Notes: generated from the sequence alone by a model not told the origin. A DNA stretch of 64,000 nucleotides from Asanoa sp. WMMD1127 (GCF_029626225.1 NZ_JARUBP010000001.1:4898001-4962000); one strand, 5' to 3'; shown: positions 45,887 through 57,456, numbered from the stretch's first letter. Numbers and translations: made by a program.

Positions 45887-46712
45887 GCGACTGGTTCCGT
45901 CCACAGTGCACCTCGGTGGACCCCGACGGCGCCGGCTGGCAGCACGCCGGGCTCCGGATCGTCACGCTGGCGCCCGGCTCGACCACGAGCTGGCGCACCG
46001 AGGGCAACGAGGCCGTGGTCGTGCCGCTGGCCGGCGCCGCTTCAGTCAGCTGCGCGGGCGCCGAACTCACCCTGCACGGCCGGGCCGACGTGTTCACCGC
46101 CGCGACCGACCTGTGCTACCTGCCACCGGGGGAGCACGTCACCCTGGCCAGCCCGGCCGGCGGCCGGTTCGCGGTCGCGTACGCCGCCGCCGAGCCCGGC
46201 CTGCCCGTGCGCTACCGGCCCGCCGCCGACGTGCCGATCGAGGTGCGCGGCGCCGGCCTCGCCACCCGGCAGGTCAACAACCTCGCCGACGCGGTGTCCT
46301 TCGAATGCCGCGCCCTCATCGTGGTCGAGGTGCTGACCCCGGGCGGCAACTGGTCGAGCTATCCGCCGCACAAGCACGACGAGCACCGCGCCGACGAGAC
46401 CGCGCTCGAGGAGATCTACTACTTCGAGGTCGCCCGCGGCGGCCCCGGCTACCAGCGGGTCTACGCCAGCGCGCCGGACCGCCCCATCGACGTGCTGGCC
46501 GAGGTGCGCACCGGCGACGTCGTGCTGGTGCCGCACGGCTGGCACGGCCCGTCGATGGCGGCGCCCGGCTACGACCTCTACTACCTCAACGTGATGGCCG
46601 GGCCGGGCGAGCGGGCCTGGCGGTTCCGCGACGACCCCGCCCACGCCTGGATCCGCGACACCTGGGCGGACCAGCCGACCGATCCGCGCGTTCCGCTCTA
46701 CGGGAGGTCCGC

Positions 46713-46716
<4 letters not shown>
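45883..46716 (+). CDS. iolB: 5-deoxy-glucuronate isomerase
   Basis: 277 residues with a double cupin fold. The metal site lies in the second half: NWSSYPPHKHDEHRADETAL (H-x-H and E), then EEIYYFEVARGG and DVVLVPHGWHGPSMA with the last His. This matches IolB, which turns 5-deoxy-glucuronate into 5-dehydro-2-deoxy-gluconate, the substrate of IolC. Start ATG 45883 overlaps the aldolase stop (ATGA); the stop overlaps the iolD start. Confidence 0.9.
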
Positions 46717-48554
<1,838 letters not shown>

Positions 48555-48558
48555 CTGC

Positions 48559-49602
48559 TCAGGACGAGCCGGAACGCCGGCTCGTCGCGCGGCCAGTCGG
48601 CGTCGTCGGTGTGCCAGCGCCAACCGGGCGGAAACGCGGGTCGTCGCCCCGCTGGGTCGGGGTTGGGGTCGCCGTGCCCGACGGGCTGGGGTGGACCGCC
48701 GGTGGGGGTGGTTTCTGCGTGACGGCCGCGGCGGTGCCCGCCGTCGCCAGGGCGAGCGCCGCGACACCGGCGACCGCGGCACGCCAGCCGAGGCGGGACC
48801 TCGGCGCCGGCTCGCCCGCCGTCTGGAGTCTCGCGCGCAGGGCGGCGGCGTCCGGCCGGCGGCGAGGGTCGCGGTCCAGGAGGCGCAGGATGACCGGCGC
48901 CAGCGGCCCGGCGCGGAACATCGGATCGGGTGGGCCGGCGGCCAGGGCGGTCAGCGTCGCGACGACGGTCGGCCGATGGAACGGCGCACGCCCCTCGACC
49001 AGGGCGTAGAGCGTCGCGCCGATTGACCACAGGTCGCCCGCCACGGTGGACGCGCCGGTCAGGGCACACTCCGGGGCGACGAAGTCCGCGGAGCCGAGCA
49101 CCTGGTCCGGCACGGTGACGCCGCCGTCGGCGACCACCGCGAGGCCGAAGTCGGTCAGCACCACCCGGCCGTCGTCGGCGAGCAGGACGTTCTGCGGCTT
49201 CACGTCCCGGTGGATGATGCCGGCGTCGTGCGCGGCCTCGAGCGCGGCCAGGATCTCCAGCCCCAGCCGGGCGACCTCGGGCGGGTCGAGGGGGCCGCGC
49301 TCCGCGACGACGTCGTGCAGCGACCGGCCCGGCACATACTCCATGACGATCCACGACCGGTCCGTGCGGAGCACGTCGAGCACCGCGACCACGTTGGGAT
49401 GCCGCAGCCGGGAGGCGGCGCGGGCCTCCCGCAGGGTGGTCTGCCAGGCGTCGCCGCCGGGCAGCCAGGGCGCCGGCCGGATCTCCTTGACCGCGACCGT
49501 CCGCCCGAGCACGAGGTCGCGGGCCCGCCAGACCCGGCCCATGCCGCCCGCGCCGACCACCTCGTCGAGGCGGTAGCGGCCGGCGAGCTCGGTCTGCGTC
49601 AC
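48559..49602 (-). CDS. Ser/Thr protein kinase with one membrane helix, tail probably frameshifted
   Basis: 347 residues from GTG 49602 (GTG 49641 is possible). The kinase domain covers about 8-265: VVGAGGMGRVW (Gly loop), VAVKEIRP (Lys), IIHRDVKPQNVLL, LTDFGLAVVA, and APECALTG (APE). A membrane helix follows (about 283-303). The exterior tail in this frame is low-complexity and stops at 48559. In another phase the same DNA encodes AFPPGWRWHTDDADWPRDE and RLVLSSYRSR to a TAG at 48539, with much better third-position GC, so a single-base frameshift near 48650-48670 is likely. The kinase itself appears intact. Confidence 0.8.
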   Translation of the reverse strand: MTQTELAGRYRLDEVVGAGGMGRVWRARDLVLGRTVAVKEIRPAPWLPGGDAWQTTLREARAASRLRHPNVVAVLDVLRTDRSWIVMEYVPGRSLHDVVAERGPLDPPEVARLGLEILAALEAAHDAGIIHRDVKPQNVLLADDGRVVLTDFGLAVVADGGVTVPDQVLGSADFVAPECALTGASTVAGDLWSIGATLYALVEGRAPFHRPTVVATLTALAAGPPDPMFRAGPLAPVILRLLDRDPRRRPDAAALRARLQTAGEPAPRSRLGWRAAVAGVAALALATAGTAAAVTQKPPPPAVHPSPSGTATPTPTQRGDDPRFRPVGAGTPTTPTGRATSRRSGSS

Positions 49603-49675
49603 ACCAGTGGTTCGGCGCCGGTCCCGCCATGGATTGGTCACCGCCCCCCACCACACCCGCCGGAGGGTTACGGTC

Positions 49676-51154
49676 GTGGCCGTGAACGGGGGAGCGACGG
49701 CCGTCGAGCGGCCGGCCATGGCGTGGGGGCCGGTCGGGATCCTCAGCGTGCTGCTGGGCGCCGTCGTCGCGGCCGACAGCAACGCCTACGGCTACCACCG
49801 CGACGAGCTCTACTTCCGCCTGCTCGGGGAGCGTCCGGCCTGGGGCTACGTCGACCAGCCGCCGCTGACGCCGCTGCTCGCGCGGCTGATGACCGAGGTG
49901 TTCGGCGACCACCTGTGGGCCCTGCGCATCCCGGCTTCGCTAGCGGTGGTGGCGACCGCGATCCTGACCGCGCTGTTCGCCCGCGAGGTGGGCGGCCGGC
50001 GCGGGGCGCAGCTGCTTGCCGCGCTCGGCGCGGCGGGCGTGTTCCCGCTGGTCTTCGGGCACGTGCTGCTGACGGCCAGCGTCGACCTCGTGGTCGTCGC
50101 GGCGGTGCTGCTGTGCGTGGCGCGGGCGCTGCGCGGCGACCCGCGCTGGTGGCTCGCCGCCGGTCTGGCCGTCGGCATCGGCCTCTACAACAAGCACCTC
50201 GTGCTGCTGACGCTGGTGGCGATCGGCGTGGCGCTGGCCGCGGTCGGCCCGCGCCGCGTGCTCGCGTCGCCGTGGCTGTGGGCCGGCGTCGCCGTCGCCC
50301 TCGTCGTCGGCTCGCCCAACGTGATCTACCAGATCACCCACGACTGGCCGCAGCTCAAGATGGCCGAGGCGATCCGCGACGACAAGGGCGCCGAGTCGCG
50401 GGTCCTGTTCGTGCCGTTCCAGTTCGTGGCCATCGGCCTCTTCTTCGCGCCGGTCTGGGTGGCGGGTCTCGTGCGCCTGTGGCGCACGCCGGCGCTGCGG
50501 TCGCTCGCGTTCGCCTACCCGGTGTTGTGCGTGCTGGTGCTGGTGACCGGCGGGCAGCCCTACTACACGCTCGGGTTGCTGCTGGCGCTGTTCGCGGCGG
50601 GCTGCCCGGCGGTGGTGGCCTGGGCCGCCGACCGGCGCGGCCGGCGGGTGCTGCTCGGCGTCGGCGTGGGGCTCAACCTGGTGGTGTCGGCGGTCACCGC
50701 GCTCGCGCTGCTGCCGGTGTCGGTGCTGGCGAAGACGCCGATCGCGGACATCAACCAGGGCACCAGCGACCAGATCGGGTGGCCGGTCTACGTCGACCAG
50801 ATCTCGTCGGTCTACGCCGGTCTGCCGGCCGTCGACCGCTCCCGCGCGGTGATCCTGACGGCCAACTACGGCGAGGCGGGCGCGCTCGACCGCTTCGGCT
50901 CGGGCCTGCCCGCTGTCTACAGTGGCCACAACGAGCTCTGGTATCGCGGGCGTCCGCCGGACGATGCCACCGTGGTGGTCGCGGTCGGCTTCGGCAACCC
51001 GCTTTCCGCGCTGTTCGGCTCGTGCCAGGTCGCCCTCGACCTCGACAACGGCGTCGACATCCCCAACGAGGAACAGGACAACGACGTACGCGTCTGCCGC
51101 GACCCGGTCGCACCGTGGTCGACGCTGTGGCCGCGCCTGCAGCACTACTCCTGA
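49676..51154 (+). CDS. GT39-like membrane glycosyltransferase (ArnT/PMT superfamily)
   Basis: 492 residues with about twelve membrane helices. The first exterior loop after helix 1 has the acidic catalytic motif YGYHRDELYFRLLGERPAWG followed by YVDQPPLTPLLARL (DE and D). This is the pattern of GT-C enzymes that use polyprenyl-phosphate sugars. The C-terminal 110 residues are soluble, exterior (ADINQGTSDQIGWPVYVDQI, VCRDP). It probably adds a sugar to a lipid, wall polymer or exported protein. Start GTG 49676, with GGAGGG 9 bp upstream. Confidence 0.85.
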   Translation: MAVNGGATAVERPAMAWGPVGILSVLLGAVVAADSNAYGYHRDELYFRLLGERPAWGYVDQPPLTPLLARLMTEVFGDHLWALRIPASLAVVATAILTALFAREVGGRRGAQLLAALGAAGVFPLVFGHVLLTASVDLVVVAAVLLCVARALRGDPRWWLAAGLAVGIGLYNKHLVLLTLVAIGVALAAVGPRRVLASPWLWAGVAVALVVGSPNVIYQITHDWPQLKMAEAIRDDKGAESRVLFVPFQFVAIGLFFAPVWVAGLVRLWRTPALRSLAFAYPVLCVLVLVTGGQPYYTLGLLLALFAAGCPAVVAWAADRRGRRVLLGVGVGLNLVVSAVTALALLPVSVLAKTPIADINQGTSDQIGWPVYVDQISSVYAGLPAVDRSRAVILTANYGEAGALDRFGSGLPAVYSGHNELWYRGRPPDDATVVVAVGFGNPLSALFGSCQVALDLDNGVDIPNEEQDNDVRVCRDPVAPWSTLWPRLQHYS

Positions 51155-51204
51155 GCGGCGTTTTCCGGTCGCTTTCCGACGACTGACGATGGACGATCGT
51201 GGCC

Positions 51205-51711
51205 ATGACAGCAGCAGATCCACCACCGTTGACGGTGGTCCAGCCCGGCGCCGGCCCGACCGGCGAGCTCGGGTCCATCGGCGTGCAGTTCAAGGTGTGG
51301 GGGCAGGACACGGGCGGCGCGCTGTCCATCGTCGAGCATCCGTTCCCGGTCGGCGCGCTGGTGCCACCGCACCTGCACACGCGGGAAGACGAATACTCCA
51401 TCGTCACGGCGGGCGAGATCGGGTTCCGGTCGGGCGACCGCGAGGTCGTGCTCGGCGCGGGCGGCTACATCACCAAGCCGCGCGGCGAGCTGCACGCGAT
51501 GTGGAACGCCGGCAGCACGCCGGCCCGCATGATCGAGATCATCAGCCCGGCGGGCTTCGAGCACTTCTTCCGCGAGGTGGCCGAGCACGTCGCGGCCGGC
51601 ACCGGCGACCCGGAGGAGGGCGCCCGGCTCGCGGAGCGCTACGGGCTGCGGTTCGGCCAACCGGACTGGCTGCCGGGGATCGTCGAACGGTACGGACTGA
51701 ATCCGCTCTGA
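51205..51711 (+). CDS. Cupin-domain protein
   Basis: 168 residues. The cupin core has motif 1 VPPHLHTREDEYSIVTAGEI (HxHxxxxE type) and motif 2 GYITKPRGELHAMWNAG (PxGxxHxxxN type). The C-terminal helix region (EHFFREVAEHVAAGTGDPEE) is typical of actinobacterial cupins near oxidative metabolism genes. It binds a divalent metal; enzyme or sensor role is open. ATG 51205 or GTG 51199. Followed by an ABM monooxygenase 20 bp downstream. Confidence 0.85.
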   Translation: MTAADPPPLTVVQPGAGPTGELGSIGVQFKVWGQDTGGALSIVEHPFPVGALVPPHLHTREDEYSIVTAGEIGFRSGDREVVLGAGGYITKPRGELHAMWNAGSTPARMIEIISPAGFEHFFREVAEHVAAGTGDPEEGARLAERYGLRFGQPDWLPGIVERYGLNPL

Positions 51712-51730
51712 CGTCGGGAGAGCTCACCAC

Positions 51731-52021
51731 ATGCTGATCGTCGCCGGACACCTGATGGTCGCGCCCGACGAGCGGTTGTCCTATCTGGCGGGTTGCGAGG
51801 CCGTCGTCGCCGCCGCCCGGCGGGCGCCGGGCTGTCTCGACTTCGCCATCGCCGCCGACCTGCTCGACCCGGGTCGCGTCAACGTCTACGAGCGCTGGGA
51901 GTCCCAGGCGGACGTCGACGCGTTCCGGGGCAGCGGGCCGAGCGACGAGCAGGGCGCCGCGCTGCTGTCGGCATCGGTGGCCGAATATGACGTCGGCGAC
52001 ACCCGCTCATTGACCGACTGA
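51731..52021 (+). CDS. Antibiotic biosynthesis monooxygenase (ABM) domain protein
   Basis: 96 residues of the dimeric ferredoxin-like ABM fold: LIVAGHLMVAPDERLSYLAG, APGCLDFAIAADLLDPGRVN, VYERWESQADVDAFRGSGPS. Members act as cofactor-free oxygenases on quinols, or as haem-degrading or detoxifying enzymes. Ribosome site GGGAG is upstream of ATG 51731. It is linked to the cupin gene by 20 bp. Confidence 0.85.
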   Translation: MLIVAGHLMVAPDERLSYLAGCEAVVAAARRAPGCLDFAIAADLLDPGRVNVYERWESQADVDAFRGSGPSDEQGAALLSASVAEYDVGDTRSLTD

Positions 52022-52254
52022 CCTCCGCGCGATTCGCCTAGGCTCCATCCTAGGACGCTGTAGGAAGTGTGCTCTGGACCGAAGACGGAGCCTAGGACAC
52101 GACCGACGACGTCCAGCGGTTGATTGGGCGAGTGCGAGCCTCGAACGGACCGGACCACGACCGCGCTCTCGCCGGCAGCCGGACAGCCGTCGAGACGGCG
52201 ATGCCATGGCGGGAGCGCACCACGCCGCGAAGATCGTTTCGTACAGTGGCCGGC
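52022..52254. promoter_or_regulatory. Intergenic region with three CCTAGG boxes and a long inverted repeat
   Basis: CCTAGG occurs at 52037-52042, 52049-52054 and 52091-52096. The outer ones belong to a perfect 10-bp inverted repeat CCTAGGCTCC (52037-52046) / GGAGCCTAGG (52087-52096) with a 40-bp interval, and the middle one lies in TCCTAGGA. The repeated CTAG core is rare in such GC-rich DNA. It lies downstream of the ABM gene and upstream of the regulator gene, so it could be a terminator or a multi-site operator. Confidence 0.5.
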
Positions 52255-53325
52255 ATGGATGAGCTGCTTTCGGCGGCCGAGCGGGACGCGTACCGGGTGC
52301 TGGTCCGGCTCGGAGCGGCCGACGCCGCGCAACTGGCGGCGACCATGTCGGTGCCCCCCGCGACGGTCTCGGCCGTGCTGGCCGCGCTGCGCCGGAAGGG
52401 CCTGGTGAGCACCGGCCCGCAGGTCCGGCCGCTGGCGCCCGACGTGGCACTGGGCGACGCGCTGCTGCGCCGGCAGGAGATGCTCGACGACGCCCGGCGG
52501 ACGGTGGCGGCGCTGAGCGAGGACTACCGGCGGCACAGCCGGCGCCGCGACGCCGACCACCTCGTCGAGGTCATCGTGGGCCGCGACGCGCTGCGCGGGC
52601 GGCTGCGCGAGATGCAGGACACGGCCCGCACGGAGATCCTCTGGTTCTGCCGCGCGAACCCGCTGGCGATGGCCGGCCCCGAGAACACGGAAGAGGACTC
52701 GGCCCTGGCCCGCGGCGTCCGCTACCGCGCCATCTACGAACGCGAGCTGCTGGAGCGGCCGGGGGAGCTGCCCAGCATCCTGCAGTCGATGGCGGCGGGC
52801 GAGGAGGCGCGTACGCTGCCGACCCTGCCCGTGCGCCTCGCCATTGCCGACCGCGAGCTGGCCATCTGCCCGCTGGTCCCGGACGAGGCCCGCGGCTTCG
52901 GCGAGCCGACGGCGGCGCTGATCCGCTCGAGCGAGCTGCTCGACGCCCTGGCGGCGTTGTTCGAGAGCTTCTGGGAGCGCGCCACGCCGCTCCGCGCCGA
53001 CGGCGGCCCGGCGGACGAGCTCGGCGAGGCCGACACGCTGTTGCTGTCGCTGGTCGTCTCCGGCCTGCCGGACAAGTCAATCGCCACCCACCTGGGCGTC
53101 AGCAAGCGCACGGTCCAACGCCGCCTGGACCGCCTGATGACCCTGGCCGGCGTCGACACCCGCACAGGCCTGGCCTTCCAGGCCGCCAGCCGCGGCTGGC
53201 TGAGCGACGACCGCTCGCCCGGCCCGGCTAGCCACGCCGGCATCGGGCCAGCCGCTCACGTCAGCGCGCCGCCGTCGGCGCCGTCTCGGCGCGTTCCGCC
53301 GTCACCTCGTCGAGGATGGCGGTGA
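52255..53325 (+). CDS. TrmB/LuxR-like transcriptional regulator
   Basis: 356 residues. The N-terminal TrmB-like winged helix (about 1-65: AERDAYRVLVRLGAADAAQL, then MSVPPATVSAVLAALRRKGL) is followed by a PLD-like sensor region (about 95-240: VIVGRDALRGRLREMQDTAR, ILWFCRANPL). A LuxR-type helix-turn-helix comes near 280-325 (TLLLSLVVSGLPDKSIATHL, VSKRTVQRRLDRLM). This two-HTH layout is common in Streptomyces-type regulators of secondary metabolism. ATG 52255 is chosen from the domain start. The last 65 bp overlap the convergent gene. Confidence 0.8.
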   Translation: MDELLSAAERDAYRVLVRLGAADAAQLAATMSVPPATVSAVLAALRRKGLVSTGPQVRPLAPDVALGDALLRRQEMLDDARRTVAALSEDYRRHSRRRDADHLVEVIVGRDALRGRLREMQDTARTEILWFCRANPLAMAGPENTEEDSALARGVRYRAIYERELLERPGELPSILQSMAAGEEARTLPTLPVRLAIADRELAICPLVPDEARGFGEPTAALIRSSELLDALAALFESFWERATPLRADGGPADELGEADTLLLSLVVSGLPDKSIATHLGVSKRTVQRRLDRLMTLAGVDTRTGLAFQAASRGWLSDDRSPGPASHAGIGPAAHVSAPPSAPSRRVPPSPRRGWR

Positions 53326-53776
53326 GGCGCTCGGAGTACCAGGAACGGTGGTCGTCGAGCCATCCGCGCAGGAAGGCGCTGTGCCGGAACGAGTCGTAGG
53401 TCCATTCGCGGAGCAGGTCGGCGGGCTCCGACAGGCCGCGCCGCTCGAAGTTCAGGGCGCGTTCGACCGCGTCCAGGAGTGCCTCGGCCAGTGCGCACGC
53501 TCGGTAATGGGTCTCCGGATCCGCCAGGCGCAGCGGCTCCAGCGCCTCTCGTTCGTTGAAGATCGGTCGCAGTTCCGGGTGCTCCAGGTAGAGCTGCGTG
53601 ACGTTGAGCAGCAGGCCGTCGAGCGCCGACTCCGCCGAGATGGACATCGCGTCCCTGAGCTGGCGCGTCTGGTCGTTCATCAGCATGACCTGCCGCCGGA
53701 CCAGCCACAGACTGAGCACCACACCGAGCAGCGCGCCGGCGGCGATGACGACCGAGAGGAATTCGTAGACACTCAC
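53261..53776 (-). CDS. DUF6082-like single-membrane-helix protein
   Basis: 171 residues. One N-terminal membrane helix (about 5-26: FLSVVIAAGALLGVVLSLWL) with RRQ after it, then a long soluble helical region (MNDQTRQLRDAMSISAESAL, YLEHPELRPIFNEREALEPL, ALAEALLDAVERALNFERRG, WLDDHRSWYSERLTAIL). Proteins of this layout are frequent in actinomycetes and have unknown function. Start GTG 53776. It overlaps the regulator gene antisense over 65 bp. Confidence 0.65.
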   Translation of the reverse strand: MSVYEFLSVVIAAGALLGVVLSLWLVRRQVMLMNDQTRQLRDAMSISAESALDGLLLNVTQLYLEHPELRPIFNEREALEPLRLADPETHYRACALAEALLDAVERALNFERRGLSEPADLLREWTYDSFRHSAFLRGWLDDHRSWYSERLTAILDEVTAERAETAPTAAR

Positions 53777-53827
53777 CGCCCCACTGTGGGGGCTGCCGGC
53801 GACGCCCGGTGTCACGATCGCGACAGA

Positions 53828-53864
53828 CGGGCCCGCCGGGGTGGTGCACACCCCGGCGGGCCCG
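53828..53864 (-). terminator. Terminator of the subtilase gene
   Basis: A perfect 16-bp stem (CGGGCCCGCCGGGGTG with its complement) around a 5-base loop, 5 bp downstream of the subtilase stop codon on the minus strand. Confidence 0.85.
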
Positions 53865-53868
53865 ATTC

Positions 53869-56800
53869 TCAGGCGCGCGGGTAGGCGCGGATGACGGTCT
53901 GGTCCACCGTGTTCCCGGCGCGGTCCGTCGCGCCGACCCGCAGCGAGACCGGCGTGTGGCCCGGCGGAACGAGGGCGACGCCGTCGCGGACCACGGCCGT
54001 GCGCCACGTCCCACCGTCGTTTGTGGACACGTCGACCCGCAACGTGCGCGGCTGCGCCGAGAACCTCAGGGCCACCCCGTTCTGACGGACGTCATAGTTC
54101 ACGTTCAGAAGCGGCAGGTCGCCCGCCGCCGCCGACCGGAACGTCCACGACGTCTCCGTCCGTGTGCCCAACGTCCAGTCCTCGCCGCCGTGGTCGGTGC
54201 GCACCCGCAGCCGGTACGACGCCGCGCCGGTGGGAACGGTCACGTCCTGCCAGCCGTCCGGCAGTTCCGCGAGCACCGCCCCGTCGCGCCACAGGGTGGC
54301 CGACGACTCGGCGATGTGCGCGTAGTGGCCGTCCCTGTCGACCAGCGCCGGCACCCGCAGGCGCAGCACGTCGCCGGCGCGGGTCGAGCCCACGTCCGCC
54401 GGCCGGACGACCGGCGCGCCCCACGACTCGGTGGCCCGCCCCGCCGTCACCGCGTGCGGCGCGTCGCGGAAGCCGCCCTGCAGCGGACCCCAACCCCACG
54501 GGTAGCCGTCGGACACGTAGTGCTGCCACAGCGAGTCGCCGGCCGACACCCACTCCTCGCGGACCGACGGCGTGCGGGCGTCGCGCGACGTGTCGTTCCA
54601 CGCGTAGTCCTGCCAGGGGCGCCAGCCGAACCGCTGCTCGCGTACCCAGTCGAAACCGCCGTTGTGCGCGTAGCGCGTCGTGATCCGTCGGCTGTTGGCC
54701 GGGGTCACCCGGTGCGTGATCTGGTCCGGGATCCGGCCGGGCGAGACCTGGATGACGTCGTAGAGGTACGGGCTCGAGGTGGTGAGCGTCAGCGACAGCG
54801 TGCCGCGAGTGAGCCGGCGGGCGGTCGCCTCGTCGAGCACCAGCGACACGATCGGGAGCCGCTCGCCCTCGGGGCTCCACGACGTCCAGGTCGAGAAGTC
54901 CGGCGGCCGGACCACGAGCGCGACCGCCGCCCCGGCCTGCGCCGCGGCCGCGATCTTGACCAGCTCGTCCTGGTCGTCCGGCGGGATCAGCACCGCCTTG
55001 CCGCGGACGTCCCGCGACCCCGGCGCGGCGAGGGCGAACCGGCGCGTCCCGTCGTACGCGGGGGAGTTGCCCATCAGGTTGAGGTCCAGCGGCCCACCGG
55101 AACCGGCGACGCGGGCGGCGACCATCGGCGCGACCAGCTGCCAGCGCGACGAGAACTCGAAGCTGCCCGACCGCACCGGCTTCGTCGGCACGACGTTGAC
55201 CTTCTCGACGTTGCTGAAGTGCATGACGCCGTGCCCGACCGACCGGCCGTTGCCCGCCACCCGGTGCACGTAGTAGCTCAGGATCGCCTGCTGCTCCGAA
55301 GGCCGCGGCGTCTCGATCCGGATCGGCCGGCCCTTGCGCCCGTCGACGACCACCTCGAGGTCACGGTCGACGACCAGCTCCGGGATCGTGGTCAGGTTGG
55401 CCTGCTCGTCACCGGGCCCGCCGTCCTCGAACAGGGCGTCCAGCAGGTAGCTGCCCTCCCGCACGTCGAACGAGGCGCCGCCCTCGCCGGCCCAACCGAG
55501 CACGTCGTTGCGGGCGTCGTCGCCGGTGAGGATCAGCGCGGGTACGGCGGTCGGCGCGCCCGCGCGGTCGACGGCGCGCACGGTGAGCCGGTGGGTCGGC
55601 CCGTCCTTGACCGCCCCGACGGCGGTGGTGACCCGGACGTCGCCGGCGGTGGCGGTGATCCAGCCGCTCAGCGTGCCCAGCGGCAGGGCGGCGAAGTCGA
55701 CGGTCGCGTCGACGGTGGCGGCCCCGCCGGCCGGCACGGTCACGCTCGCCGCGCTCAGCTTCACCCCGGCCGGCGCGGCCAGGCTCAGCGTCACCGCGGC
55801 CGCGCCGGCGTTGGCGTAGCGGACCGTGCGCGTCGCGGTCGTCGGCGTCCCGCCGACCGTGTGCAGGCCGAAGTCGGCCACGCCGGTGCCGGTCACCGCC
55901 TGGGCGCTGGCCCGGGCGACGTCGACCCGGCCGGCGCCCTGCGCGTACACCGGCAGGTCCGGCGCCGTCCTAGCCGTGCTGACCAGGGCGTCCTTGAGGC
56001 GCGCGCCGGTCCAGTCGGGGTGCTCCTGGGCCAGGATCGCCGCGGCGCCGGCCACGTGCGGGGTCGCCATCGAGGTGCCCGACGCCGCCGTGTAGCGCGC
56101 GTCGACCGGGTTGCCCATCGTCGTGCCGGCCGCCCGGGCCGCCACGATGTCGACGCCCGGCGCGGTGATCTCCGGCTTGAGGCCCTGGTCGCCGAGGCGC
56201 GGGCCCCGGCTGGAGAAGGTCGCCAGCTTGTCGGCCCGGTCGACCGCGCCGACGGTCAGGGCGCTGCGGGCCGTGCCCGGCGAGCCGACCGTGGCGGCGC
56301 CACCGGCGTTGCCGGCCGCGATGACGAACAGGGAGCCGGTGCGCTCGCTGAGCTCGTCGACGGCCAGGCTCATCGGGTCGAGGCCGTCGGTCGGGTCGCC
56401 GCCGAGGCTCATGCTGACCACCTTGGCGCCGCTGTCCACGGCCCACTGCATGCCGGCGATGATCTGCGACTCGTACCCGGAGCCGTTGTCGTCCAAGACC
56501 TTGCCCACGAGCAGGTTCGCGCCGTACGCGATGCCCTTGCGGCTGCCGCCCGACGCCTGGCCCGTGCCGGCAATGGTGGCCGCGACGTGCGTGCCGTGCC
56601 CGTGGTGGTCGACGGCGTCGGCGCTGTCGCTGAAGTTGCGGGCCTCGACGACCTGGCCGGCGAGGTCCGGGTGGGTGGCGTCGACGCCGGTGTCGAGCAC
56701 GGCGACCGTGACGCCGCGCCCGTCGAGGCCGCGCTGCCACGCCGCGGGCGCGCCGATCTGGGCGGCGCTGCGGTCGAGGGACGCGCGGACCTTGCCGTCG

Positions 56801-57333
56801 AGCCAGATCGTCGAAGGGCCGGCGGTACGGGCGGTCGGGTCGGTCTGGCCCCGCCAGAACTCGGCGAGGGTGTCCTTGGCCGGAGCGATCGCGCTGGCGC
56901 CGATGCTGGGCAGGTTGGGGGCGATGCGCCGGCCCGGGCCACCGCGGACGATCAGCGGCAGGGTCGTCGAGGCGGCGTCGCCGTAGCCGTCGGCGATCAG
57001 CCGCTGCACGTCGAACAGGTCGGCGTCGACGGTGCCGGCGGCGATCAGCGGGATGGCGTCGCTGGGCAGCACCCGCAGGCCGCCGTCGGCCTCCAGCGTG
57101 TGGAAGGTGATGCGCTCGCGGCCGGGCGCGGGGTCGACGCTGGCCGCGTACCGGCCCTGCGCGGCCCGGACGAGCTCGACGGTGTCGCCGGTGACGAGGG
57201 TGATCCGCGCACCGGCCGGTGCGCTGGCGGCGGGGGTGGCCGTGGTCCCGGGTGTAGGACCATGGGCCACCGCGACTCCGGGCAGGACCGCCACGCCGAC
57301 GGCAACGACGCCGGCGAGCAGACGACTGAACAT
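53869..57333 (-). CDS. Large secreted subtilisin-like serine peptidase (S8)
   Basis: 1154 residues from ATG 57333, which has GAAGG 8 bp upstream; ATG 57369 would add 12 residues. A signal peptide ends near VAVAHG. A propeptide-like region runs to about 190. The S8 catalytic triad follows: D214 (AVLDTGVDATHPDL), His near 245 (HHGHGTHVAAT), oxyanion Asn (IAAGNAGGAA) and S421 (ASGTSMATPHVAG). A Fn-III-like domain and a long beta-rich C-terminus (about 640-1154) follow. It is exported, possibly to digest extracellular protein or process surface proteins. A perfect hairpin ends the transcript. Confidence 0.9.
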   Translation of the reverse strand: MFSRLLAGVVAVGVAVLPGVAVAHGPTPGTTATPAASAPAGARITLVTGDTVELVRAAQGRYAASVDPAPGRERITFHTLEADGGLRVLPSDAIPLIAAGTVDADLFDVQRLIADGYGDAASTTLPLIVRGGPGRRIAPNLPSIGASAIAPAKDTLAEFWRGQTDPTARTAGPSTIWLDGKVRASLDRSAAQIGAPAAWQRGLDGRGVTVAVLDTGVDATHPDLAGQVVEARNFSDSADAVDHHGHGTHVAATIAGTGQASGGSRKGIAYGANLLVGKVLDDNGSGYESQIIAGMQWAVDSGAKVVSMSLGGDPTDGLDPMSLAVDELSERTGSLFVIAAGNAGGAATVGSPGTARSALTVGAVDRADKLATFSSRGPRLGDQGLKPEITAPGVDIVAARAAGTTMGNPVDARYTAASGTSMATPHVAGAAAILAQEHPDWTGARLKDALVSTARTAPDLPVYAQGAGRVDVARASAQAVTGTGVADFGLHTVGGTPTTATRTVRYANAGAAAVTLSLAAPAGVKLSAASVTVPAGGAATVDATVDFAALPLGTLSGWITATAGDVRVTTAVGAVKDGPTHRLTVRAVDRAGAPTAVPALILTGDDARNDVLGWAGEGGASFDVREGSYLLDALFEDGGPGDEQANLTTIPELVVDRDLEVVVDGRKGRPIRIETPRPSEQQAILSYYVHRVAGNGRSVGHGVMHFSNVEKVNVVPTKPVRSGSFEFSSRWQLVAPMVAARVAGSGGPLDLNLMGNSPAYDGTRRFALAAPGSRDVRGKAVLIPPDDQDELVKIAAAAQAGAAVALVVRPPDFSTWTSWSPEGERLPIVSLVLDEATARRLTRGTLSLTLTTSSPYLYDVIQVSPGRIPDQITHRVTPANSRRITTRYAHNGGFDWVREQRFGWRPWQDYAWNDTSRDARTPSVREEWVSAGDSLWQHYVSDGYPWGWGPLQGGFRDAPHAVTAGRATESWGAPVVRPADVGSTRAGDVLRLRVPALVDRDGHYAHIAESSATLWRDGAVLAELPDGWQDVTVPTGAASYRLRVRTDHGGEDWTLGTRTETSWTFRSAAAGDLPLLNVNYDVRQNGVALRFSAQPRTLRVDVSTNDGGTWRTAVVRDGVALVPPGHTPVSLRVGATDRAGNTVDQTVIRAYPRA

Positions 57334-57456
57334 GGGGGACGCCTTCGCGCGGTGGTTCGCTGCACGCATCCTGGAGTCCGGATATTCACGTACGTGTAAC
57401 CGCGCCCTGCCGCGTTGCGGACATGGCGCGATGTGGACACCCCGCGGGGGGTCAGC

